From: Artemia franciscana
Lineage: Eukaryota > Arthropoda > Branchiopoda > Anostraca > Artemiidae
Assembly (NCBI RefSeq): GCF_032884065.1
Contig: NC_088873.1
Span: forward strand, 22,929,558-22,993,557
DNA length: 64,000 bases
Direction of reading: 5' to 3'
Made by a program: the position numbers and the translations under genes
Notes under the pieces: model-generated
The model's database searches: none
What the model saw: only the letters and a program-made list of their open reading frames with translations
What the model was told of the DNA's origin: nothing
Shown: positions 55,352 through 64,000 of the stretch, one piece after another
Layout of the letters: every line of letters starts with the position of its first letter
Numbering within the stretch: the first letter of the stretch is position 1

Positions 55352-55786
55352 ATGTACAAATTTACATGTACAAATTTTCTTTTTAAGGTAAACTTACAAA
55401 AAAATAATTACAACATAAATCACCATGCTCATTATTATTGGTCTTTCGTAACTGTAGACAACTTGCTGTTGATCCTACGTCGTTGGCATTGCACTGCACT
55501 TTGTTTAACTGGTTGCATACCTTTGCTTGCTTCACTTTTGATTTTAGAAATTGATTATTTAAATTGTGTTTTACATTTCCCTCTCATAGATATTATCCTT
55601 CCTAACAAGCAATCTTTAATCGTAAAACACTATTTCTCAGAGTTTAAAAAAACATTAATGTACTTTAGCTTTAGGAATCCTGCAGAGATTAGCATTTACA
55701 TTGAACTGTATAAAGAAACTTTTTCGAAAAATAAGTTTTTAAAAAGAATAAAGAGCAAAATTAAAATCTTAAACAAGCAGAAATAA
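55352..55786 (+). other. 144-codon open frame of unknown nature in intron 2
   Basis: Starts MYKFTCTNFLFKVNLQKNNY. It is rich in Leu, Ile, Lys and Asn and ends with a basic tail (KNKFLKRIKSKIKILNKQK). It is the longest unexplained frame in the introns. It is AT-rich, so a chance frame or part of an unknown element are both possible; no domain is recognised. Confidence 0.2.
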
Positions 55787-55869
55787 ACTCATATAATAAT
55801 TCGAACTTCAAATGAACAGAAATTACTACGAATAAATACATGAGAACTAAAACGACCCTACATAAAAAT

Positions 55870-56200
55870 GATTGTTCAAGTTCAAGTTCTATTTATTTTC
55901 ATAAAACAACAATAACAAAAGCAATATCCCAAAGGGCTCAGTGGCCCCAAATTGATCACCTCAAACTAAAAACTAACATATACTACTATGGATGAACTGG
56001 TCATGTGTGACTTTAACAGAAACTTTCTATGACCCAAATCTGAAGAACTCCTTAACTTATTGTTCGCAAGATCTTTTCGCTTTCTTATATGTCCGTAGTT
56101 ATAAGAAAATTTATATAATTCTTATGCTGACTCCCGCGCAGGGTTGCAGTGCCTGTTGAGAAACTTCAGCCGATACGCTGTGCCCACCAGCGGTTAGCGA
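55870..56200 (-). mobile_element. probable LINE 3' end (untranslated region) on the - strand
   Basis: On the - strand: GGGCCACTGAGCCCTTTGGG, ATATTGCTTTTGTTATTGTT, then AATAAATAGAACTTGAACTT with an (AACTTG)n tail. Such a 'GAGCCC...TTGGG...AATAAA' plus hexamer tail is common at the 3' end of CR1/Jockey-type LINEs. No coding part is attached. Confidence 0.4.
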
Positions 56201-56778
56201 AGAGTTTTATACCTAGTTTTTTAAAAATAAATAACGAAAATCAGGAGGATTGATTAGTGTTCTTTTTTTTCTTTTTTTTGCGTCGCTTATCAATGTGACT
56301 ATACCAAAGAAATTTGGCAGTTCCATGAAAATTTTGGTGAAAATAAAAGTTTATCTATCTATCCATCTATCTATCATAAGCAAATTTATATATTTCTTTT
56401 ATGTCCCTATATTCGCACTTTATTTACTAACACTATCTTAGACGTGATTACGCTCCTCTAAACTATTCCCAAACAATCGCAAATGCATTGTTCAATTTAT
56501 TTTGGATTCACCTTATGTTTCTTAGCAATCCTTTGTTGCCAACTACCTCTATGATTTCATGCAAAAGACAAGAATCCATCTTAATTGTCCAAATGAAAGG
56601 AAATGATCAACTTTTTATGTTTATGTAACTTGATATAGTCAAAATTAGTATCGGTTTTCGCTGATTACTGACTATGTTTGACATTATGTTCAGAAGGCTT
56701 TGGCCCCTTCGCCTCAATGTGAAAAGTCAGATTTTTTTTTTTTTTTTTAAATTTACTTTCACATATGGCTTTTTTCAG

Positions 56779-56962
56779 TTCTTCTTTATTGAGCGGTTTC
56801 AAATTCAAAATGGACAACGAGTTATGGACTCTGTATTATTGAAGAGGGCATTTGACAGAACTGTTGCTATATATAGAACTTATTTTGTTGGCCAGGTATT
56901 TGTAATGACAGCAGTCGAAGTGTCAAAGACTATCATCTCAGAACCAAGACCTCATTTCTTAG
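56779..56962 (+). CDS. phospholipid phosphatase, coding exon 3 with catalytic motif C1
   Basis: Acceptor GGCTTTTTTCAG ends at 56778. The exon reads FFFIERFQIQNG, then LLKRAFDRTVAIYRTYFVGQ, a helix (VFVMTAVEVSKTII), and KTIISEPRPHFL, which is the K-x6-RP motif (C1) of the PAP2 superfamily, with Lys at about residue 122 of the joined product. It ends in phase 1 before GTATTT at 56963, the same place and phase where LPP genes split before the 'DVC' segment. The PSGH (C2) and SR-x5-H (C3) motifs should follow on further exons; I could not place them with confidence before the window ends. Confidence 0.88.
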
Positions 56963-57739
56963 GTATTTTCCTTTTTCCTATTTTATTATGTACTTTTAAG
57001 ATTATCTTTAGTTTTAGCTTCTCATATATTCGATTTAGTAGGTGCAACGTCTCTGTAAACAATTGAATAATTATCTTAGACCGCACTGCCTTTGCATGTA
57101 CTAATAAAACGAAATGGAAGCATATAAAAATGGGTATAATATTTCAAATAAGACAGCGGTAATATTAAGACATAAGACAGCTGTTATAGTAATAACAGTT
57201 CTGTTTCGGCTTAATGTTCAGAAATCTTCATCAACTTGAAAAAAAACTAAACTAAATTAAACAAAACATATAAAGAAAAGAAAAAAAACTCATATCTTAA
57301 TAATGTCCACTATGGAAATGTTCACCATAAAATAGTACAAAAACAAATGTAAGTAGGACAAACTAGGTTGTCTTGCGGATATATCACAATGCAATGAAGC
57401 AACAGCAGGGTTGCCAACTGGGTGTTGGTTTGATAATAAAATCTAGAAAAGATGAGGTATTCTATTTATACTAAAAAAAAAAATACATGCGCTGTGGGCT
57501 AAAACAAATATACTGACATACAGGCTAAGAAAACTTTGTTGCGTTTGATAAATTGCAGGAATCTTTTCGTTTGCTAATCTAGTGGGCACGTTGACTCTTT
57601 CTGAAGTTCATTTCATTTTGATCTGTATTTATAAGGTTCAAATTTGTTTGTTGTAGGTTATGCGGAACATCATCGTATTTATAGTAGTTTATTTAAAAGA
57701 CAGGTCGAAGCATCAAATAGTGAAATTATCTTGCATTTG

Positions 57740-58057
57740 TTATATCTGATGTTCTACTTGGCAGGGCTCTTGTAGGCCCAATTGGTATGCTTGAGTGATT
57801 GCATTGCACACATCATTTACCCCTTCAGCCATCCCCCTCTCTTCTGAAATTTCTATCAGTAAGATAGACGATAATTGGCAGCTTATTTGAATCGGATTCC
57901 CGCAAGGATTTTCTATTTGTCTGATTTGAGAACCTAAGTGGCCTGGTGACATTGAGATTAGCCAATTTTTAGAGGCGTACCCTGATTCTGAATCCAACTT
58001 ACCCTCCACAGGAATATCCCAACTTCCGCTTGAAACCTGATGGGCACACAGTTGCAA
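57740..58057 (-). other. unidentified antisense ORF, 105 codons
   Basis: Contains WDIPVEGKLDSESGYASKNW, LISMSPGHLGSQIRQIENPC and GVNDVCNAITQAYQLGLQEP. Composition is balanced, unlike the AT-rich chance frames around it, so it may derive from a real protein or an unrecognised element. I cannot assign it. Confidence 0.25.
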
Positions 58058-58304
58058 TCAAACAGATTTCTCCCTAGAAATATTAGGCAGCTGGCTTTTT
58101 TGACGATGTTCTAAAGGGCTTCAAAATTTTAAATTTGAGGGACACCTGAACTATAAAAACTTGAAGCCTGCTAGTATCAGGACTGTATTCGTCAGGGATC
58201 TAAGATATCTGACGAGATTTTCTTTGGGTAGCCTATCTGTCTAAAATATTTGAAGAATTTGAGAAAGTTTTGAATTTTCTGTCACTTTCCTGTTATTCAC
58301 CACA

Positions 58305-58456
58305 GATGCTAACAGTCTCAGGTGGTCTATACCAAGTAATTCAATCAAGCGTTTTTGAAATTGCAACTTTTTTCTGCGGCAGCTTGCTCGTGGTTTGCTG
58401 CTATGTGGCTCGCCAGCTTCGCTGGGTCACACATCAGCCCAAAACTGTCTCTCAAT
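58305..58456 (+). CDS. doubtful phosphatase exon candidate
   Basis: A good acceptor (TTATTCACCACAG, ending 58306) is followed in one frame by MLTVSGGLYQVIQSSVFEIA, TFFCGSLLVVCCYVARQLRW, then a stop at 58456-58458. The hydrophobic helix followed by YVARQLRW resembles the helix after PSGH in LPPs (YLQARMTW), but the PSGH residues read QSSV. It needs phase 0, whereas exon 3 ends in phase 1, so it cannot join exon 3 directly. Either a pseudo-exon or chance. Confidence 0.15.
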
Positions 58457-58789
58457 AGCTTCCGTGAGCTATATAAAATAACTAATGTGTGCTGCATAAT
58501 AAATATGTGCAATATACTGGGTCTGTCTCAAAAGTTCCGGTAGTTTGGCTTTAAAAAAAATCATTTATTCAACTGAATCGTATAGATGAGTTAATACTTT
58601 TCAAAATTCTGTTCTTCCTATCTGATGCACCTCTTCCAATGTTTTATCTAACGTCCGTGGTGATGTTTTTTTTAGTGATCTTTTGATTTTTATGGCACTT
58701 GTTATTAACCAAGTGACATATAGCAATCGCCAATTCTGTCGGTCCCGGTTTTGCTACTTTAGGCACTTCCAGGTAAGCTAGGACGATGA

Positions 58790-60720
58790 AATTTGGCAGG
58801 CGTATCAGGGACATGACCAGCTTAAATTAGAAATAGTCGTTTTCCCAATTTGACAATCTGGGGGGAGTGGGGGCCCGGTTAATTCGTAAAAAATAGAAAA
58901 AATGAAGTATTTTTAACTTATAAGTGGGTGATGGGATCTTAATGAAATTAGATGTTTGGAATGATATTGTGTCTCAGAGCTCTTATTTTAAATCCCGACC
59001 GGATCATTGGGTTGAGTTGGAGAGGGGAAACCTAAAATCTTGGAAAACACTTAGAGTGGAGGGATCGGGATGAAACTTGATGGGAAAAATAAGCACAAGT
59101 CCCAGATGCATGATTGACATAATCGGAACGGATCCGCTCTCTTTGGGGTAGTTGGGGGGGGGGGGGAGTAATTCTGAAAAACTAGGGAAAATGAGGTATT
59201 TTTAACTTACGAACGGGTGATCGAATCTCAAGGAAATTTGATGTTTAGAAGGATATTGTGTCTAAGAGCTCTTATTTTAAAGCTTGACCGGATCTGGGGG
59301 AAATGGGGGGGAGTTGGGAGGGGGAAACCTAAAACTTGGAAAACACTTAGAGTGGAGGGATCGGGATGAAACTTGGTGGGAAAAATAAACACAAGTACTA
59401 GATACATGATTGACATAAACGGAACGGATCCGCTCTCTTTGGGGTAGTTGGAGGAGGGGTTAATTCTGAAAAATTAGAAAAAATGGGGTATTTTTAACTT
59501 ACGAACGGGTGATCGGATCTCAATGAAATTTGATATTTAGAAGGACATTATGTCTCAAAGCAATTATTTTAAATCCTGACCGGATCTGGTAACATTGGGG
59601 GAAGTTTGGGGTGGGGGAACCTAAAATCATGGAAAACGCTTAGATTGAAGGGATCGGGATGAAACTTGGTGGGGAAAATAATCAGAAGTCTTACATACGT
59701 GATTTACATAATTGGAACGGATCCGGTTTATTGGGGGGGGGGGGGGTTAATTCTGAAAAACAAGAAAAAACTACGTATTTTTAACTTACAAAGGAGTGAT
59801 CGGATCTTCATGAAACTTCATATTTAGAAGGACCTCGTAACTCAGATCTCTTATTTTAAATCTTAACCGAATCAAGCGTAATTGGGGGGGGGCAGTTAGG
59901 GGTACCGGAAATCTTAGAATATACTTAAAGCGGTGAGATCAGGATGAAACTGGATGGGAAGAATAGAAACCTGTCTAAGATACGTGACTGACATAAACGG
60001 ACCGGATCTGCTCTCTTTGGTGGAATGGGAGGGGGGGTAATTTTGAAAATTGAGGTACTTGTAACTTACGAAAGGGTGACCAGATCTTAATGAAATTTGA
60101 TATTTAGAAGGATCTTGTGCAAGCTTTAAAGTTCTAATTTTAAATTCTGACCAGATCCTGTGACATTGAGGGGAGTTGGAGGGGGAAACCGGAATTTTTG
60201 GAAAACGTGAAAATTGGGGTATTTTTATCTTACGAATAGATCATCGGATCTTAATGAAATTTGATTTTTAGAAGGAATTCATGTCTCAGAGCTCTTATTT
60301 CAAATCCCGACCAGATCTTTTGACATTGGGGGGAGCTGGGGGGGGGGGAATCTTGGAAAAACACTTGGAGTGGAGGAATCGGGATGAAGCTTGGTGGATA
60401 GAATAAACAAATGTCTTTATACGTGACTGACAGAATCGTACCGGATTCGCTCTCTTTCAGTGATTTGGCGAGTTTGGTGCTTCTGGACGTGCTAGGACGA
60501 TGAAAATTGGTAGGCGTGTCAGGGAGCTGCACAATTTGACTTGATAAAGTCGTTTTCTCAGATTCGACCATCTGGGGGGCTAAAGGGAGAGGAAAAATTA
60601 GAAAAAAATAGGTATTTATAACTTACGAGTGGGTGATCGGATCTTAATGAATTTTGATATTTAAAAGCACATCGTGACTCAGAGCTCTTATTTTAAATCC
60701 TGACCGGCATTAAGCCTCTT
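58790..60720. repeat. tandem array, ~288-bp unit, about six degenerate copies
   Basis: Repeated marks: GTATTTTTAACTTA (58907, 59196, 59486, 59776), GATCGGATCTTAATGAAATT, TTTAGAAGGA, CTCTTATTTTAAATC, GACCGGATC, 'ggggggagttggg', GGAAAACACTTAGAGTGGAG, GGGATGAAACTTGGTGGG, GGATCCGCTCTCTTTGG. The first four units are regularly 288-289 bp; later units have deletions (about 278 bp, then a short one near 60200). No reading frame. Each unit has a run of 7-10 G. Confidence 0.85.
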
Positions 60721-60859
60721 ATTTTCCTTTTGAAATCAATCTATTGATTCATAGAATTTTTTTAGAGCTCATACCATATGATCTCTTGGCTCTTAGCTTT
60801 TCTCGCCTCGTCACAAGTGCCATATGAGCTCTTAGCTCTTGCTGGGAATAAAAAGATGT

Positions 60860-61420
60860 CTGGCAAGTCCGGGCTGGCCGACTGGGGACCTGTAGCCGCG
60901 CCCTTTCTTCTCTAGCAATTCACGAACAATGAACTGTGTGTGACTCAATGTATTATCGTGGTGCTAGACCCAATCTTCTAAAATGTCTTTTTCGGATCGT
61001 TGAACCCCGTCCCTCAACCTTATTAGTACTTCAAAGGAATACCGGCTGTTAACTATCTGTCCCTGGGGCACGAATCCGTGATGCACTTAACCTTTGTTGT
61101 CAAAAAACATGATGAGCATGACCTTTAACCGCACTTTACTCATTTTTGCTTCTTTTTTGGCCGAGGATATCCATTGATGTGCCTCGCGCTGCTCTGACGT
61201 CTCGATTCAAAATCATATTCGAAAACCCATGTTATGCTACCTTAAATTTGATCTTGCAATGTTCCTCTATATTCTACCTTGACTATTTTTCGACGTGGTT
61301 TCAAAACACACTTCACGCAAAGATAATTCCTGCCTCGACCACAGCTCAAAGGCAACTGTACAACGTGGGTTGCTTTAGCTGAAAACATCCCACCATTATT
61401 CCCACGGGGGTTTGTGATGC
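60860..61420 (-). pseudogene. mariner-family transposase relic
   Basis: On the - strand: TWVFEYDFESRRQSS and a Pro/Lys stretch in one frame, then KVMLIMFFDNKG, VHHGFVPQGQIVNSRYSFEV, LIRLRDGVQRSEKDILEDWV and HHDNTLSHTQFIVRELLEKK in another. These match the central and second-Asp regions of mariner transposases ('MLICFFDSKGIVHKEFVPPGQTVN', 'HHDNAPAHT'). One frameshift near 61190 and stops near 61088 and 60965 break it. Terminal repeats were not found. Confidence 0.75.
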
Positions 61421-61529
61421 GCAAGTGCGCTGGGCGGCGGAAAAACATCACTGTAACTTTTGGAACATACCCTAAATATAAAAATTGTGTTCTGTTTTTA
61501 CTCAAACAAAACACCTAAGGAAGCAGTGG

Positions 61530-62518
61530 CATCACCCGCGGGAGAAGGACAATGCACTAAAAGTTCCTGTTTATTTTTTTAGTTGGAGCATATATAACGT
61601 ACATTGGATTAATAGGAATATCCCCTGTATCTCTATTTGAAGGAAGGTTTTTATTTTATGTTTTTATTTTCTAATTTAAATTTCCTCTCTAAAATATTGT
61701 GGTAAATCTTTTATAGTGGAAATAAAATTGCCTCGTCTAAGGAACAAAATGATCTGGATGTTCAGAAACTGGGAGGGCTATGACAGAGTCAAACTCATCG
61801 TTTTTTGTTTTTTTTTTTTAGGTTTTAGAGATTTATTTATTGAAAGCTTGTGTTCGTGTACTCTTTCTTCCAACTGATAGGGATCCGCAAATGGCAGACT
61901 CGTTTTTTTTGTGTTCTTGTATTCTAGCGCTGAAGACGGCTTGGTGGAAGTCCTTGCTTAAATATTTGTTTTAGTCTTTTCGCTTCGTATTTTCCACTAG
62001 CTGAAAATTATCCTCGTTTTCTTTTTTATTATTATTATATTGTGTTATATTTTCTCGTTTTATGTCAAACGTCATGTATAGCCAGTGTGGTCTTAGAACG
62101 TTTTCATTATGTAGTCACTGGACCAAGAATTACACCTAGATCCTTAATCATTATCGATTTCAGCAAGATGTAACATGTCCCTGAGTCCCTTGTCATCAAT
62201 ATCCTATTTAGGAGGGGTGGTGGGCTTAAGCTGGAGCTGCACGAGTCCTGTCATGCCTGGGGCAATATTTTGAATTTTCCGATCGGTTTAACTGAAATGG
62301 CTATTTTGAAATTTGTTCTGATGCAATCTGGAAGTTCAGAGGGGCCTAGGGACTATGATCTTTATTCTGGGGGAGCGGGGATCTATAGCATCGATAAGTT
62401 GCATTTTTACGGTCATGGCTTTCTACAGGAGATCTTTCAGATCATTATGAACCCACGTAATCTCCGTTAATCTGATGGAATTTATTTGGACTATGTAGTT
62501 ATTGTCGATCTTGAAAGG
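61530..62518. other. no recognised feature
   Basis: Short frames only; (T)n tracts at about 61800-61820. The phrase 'gatcaatatttt'-type units near 62260-62420 faintly resemble the unclassified repeat. Confidence 0.4.
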
Positions 62519-62817
62519 ATTAAATAAAAAAAAACAAGTTTTTTTAACGGCAAGTAAGGAGCGACATTAAAACTTAAAACGAACAGAAATTACTTCGTAT
62601 ATGAAAGGAGATGCTTCCTCATCAACGCCCCGCTCTTTACGCTAAAGTTTGACTCTTTCTCTTAACTCTGCTTTTTAAAACAGTAAAAAACTTTAGCGTA
62701 AAGAGCGGGGCGTTGATGAGGAAGCAGCCCCTTTCATATACGAAGTAATTTCTGTTCGTTTTAAGTTTTAATGTCGCTCCTTACTTTCCGTTAAAAAAAC
62801 TTGTTTTTTTATTTAAT
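62519..62817. repeat. inverted repeat, ~130-bp arms, 37-bp loop
   Basis: Left arm 62519-62650 and right arm 62688-62817 are near-perfect inverted copies: ATTAAATAAAA, CAAGTTTTTTTAACGG, AGTAAGGAGCGACATTAAAA, TTACTTCGTATATGAAAGG, CATCAACGCCCCGCTCTTTA. The right arm continues directly into a copy of the unclassified repeat, so the left arm is an inverted duplicate of its edge. RNA from it would form a long hairpin. Confidence 0.9.
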
Positions 62818-64000
62818 TTCTGAACGTTTTTGAATCAATGCATGTTTTGATTTTGGCTCTCCGCAGATGAATAATTAAAACGAAATTTGCATATTTGTTT
62901 TTTTTTGCTAAATGGCTTTCTCATAGTTTTGATTGAATGATTTTGAGAAAAAAAGGAGCGGGGGAGGAGGCCTAGTTGCCCTCCGATTTTTGGTTACTTA
63001 AAAAGGCAACTAGAACTTTAATTGTTTTACGAATGTTTTTATTAGTAAAAGATATACGTAGCTTACAAATTAGCTTACGTAGCAAACTTCTGTATTCTCA
63101 TGTTTTTATTTTGTATACGAAGGGGTTCACCCCCTCGTCAGAACCTCGCTCTTTACACTAAAGATTAAATTTTGTTCCAACTCATTAAGAATGACCCCTG
63201 AATCACAAAAGCCGTAGAATAAATAGTTGAAATCACTAAAAATTCTTTAAATTTAGAGCGAGGTATTAGGAGGAGGTGAGCCCATCATATGCGTAATAAT
63301 TTCTGTTCGTTTTAAGTTTTAATGCTGCTCCTTACTTCCAGTTGAAAAAACTTTTCATATTTATTTTTTCATTGTTTTTTTTTATAATCCTAGAAAATCC
63401 TGCGCTCCCTTCATGGAAATTTTCTTCTCCCATGAAAAATTCCTCGATGAAAAGATCCCCCAACGTATCCCTCTCTTGTTAACCCCTCCCCCCAACTAAA
63501 AAATCCCCCTGAAAACGTCTGTACACTTCCCAATAACCATTACTATATGTAAGCACTGGTCAAAGTTTGTAACTTGTAGCCCCTCCCACGCGGACTGTGG
63601 GGGAGTAAGTCGTCCCCAAAGACATATTTATAAGGTTTTTCAACTACGCTGAATAAAATAGCTACCTCAGAATTTTGATCCGTTGACTTTGGGAAAATAA
63701 TTAGCGTGGGAGGGGGCCTAGGTGCCTTCCAATTTTTTGGTCACTTAAAAAGGGTACTAGAACTTTTCATTTCCGTTAGAGTGAGCCCTCTCGCAAGATT
63801 ATAGGACCACTGGGTCGATACGATCACCCCTGGGAAAAAAAAACAAAAAAAAATAAATAACACGCATCCGCAATCTGCCTTCTGGCAAAAAATACAAAAT
63901 TCCACATTTTTGTAGATAGGAGCTTGAAACTTCTACAGTAGGGTTCTCTGATACGCTGTATCTGATGGTGTGATTTTCGTTAAGGTTCTATGACTTTTAG
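62818..64000. repeat. unclassified large repeat, copy running off the right edge
   Basis: Contains TTTCTGTTCGTTTTAAGTTT, TTAATGCTGCTCCTTACTTC, GAAAAATTCCTCGATG, ACACTTCCCAATAACCATTA, CCCCAAAGACATA, a G-run with TGCCTTCCAATTTTTTGG, AAAAAGGGTACTAGAACTTT and GATACGATCACCCCTGG, in the order seen at 40560-41400 and 44190-44950. It is GC-richer and looks younger than those copies. Confidence 0.7.

Noticed and set aside
55352-55786. 144-codon ORF as a host gene
   Set aside because: AT-rich, no domain, no splice signals examined that link it to other coding sequence; listed only as an unexplained frame.
58305-58456. Exon 4 of the phospholipid phosphatase
   Set aside because: Phase does not match exon 3 and PSGH is absent; kept only as a low-confidence candidate.
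60251-60571. 106-codon - strand ORF
   Set aside because: Shadow frame inside the 288-bp tandem array; not conserved from unit to unit.

Overview
The window looks like repeat-dense, AT-rich invertebrate nuclear DNA. Genes are split by multi-kilobase introns, and almost everything between them is mobile-element debris. The long G/C homopolymer runs and several dispersed repeat modules remind me of branchiopod crustacean (brine-shrimp-like) genomes. That is recollection, not proof; arthropod is the safer call. There is one assembly gap (21104-21203).

Host genes. Only two are supported, both on the + strand. (1) The terminal exon of SNRNP27, the 27K U4/U6.U5 tri-snRNP protein, lies at 24567-24757, with a poly(A) signal about 240 bp downstream. 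(2) The first three coding exons of a phospholipid phosphatase (LPP/wunen, PAP2 family) lie at 46201-46261, 51978-52132 and 56779-56962. Their splice phases (1, 0, 1) agree and the third carries the K-x6-RP phosphatase motif. Downstream exons are not found with confidence.

Layout. 1-1020: uninterrupted pogo/Tigger-like transposase on the - strand, running off the left edge, with three copies of a 15-16 bp motif upstream. 2981-3115: Helitron-like hairpin end. 5340-9783: decayed RNase H-bearing LINE. 9980-10906: foldback element with a MITE inside it. 11395-11939: a second MITE with near-perfect 8-bp target duplications. 12590-15460: old LINE relic split by a tRNA-derived SINE. 15830-17680: copy of a large unclassified repeat. 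18103-20813: candidate hAT-like non-autonomous element carrying other repeats. 21740-23900: LINE relic on the - strand. 27400-30000: repeat copies, a Merlin/ISXO2-like zinc-ribbon ORF and a 45-bp minisatellite. 30007-35216: full-length LINE of the I group, with both ORFs open and a perfect 14-bp target duplication. 35231-36721: more minisatellite and a second foldback element. 36722-45450: roughly 3.6-kb tandem duplication of the unclassified repeat; one copy holds a 1.7-kb hAT element, while the other preserves the empty site. 46-58 kb: phospholipid phosphatase gene with repeat-filled introns. 58790-60720: tandem array of about 288 bp per unit. 60860-61420: mariner relic. 62519-62817: inverted repeat with 130-bp arms. 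62818-64000: another copy of the unclassified repeat.

How the parts relate. No operon-like or defence-like gene system is present, and I found no convincing new biological system. The value of the window is a readable insertion history. Many insertions can be ordered because a related uninterrupted copy lies in the same window. The I-group LINE is the only autonomous element that looks recent and complete. I recognised no LTR, retrovirus-like or Polinton-like element.
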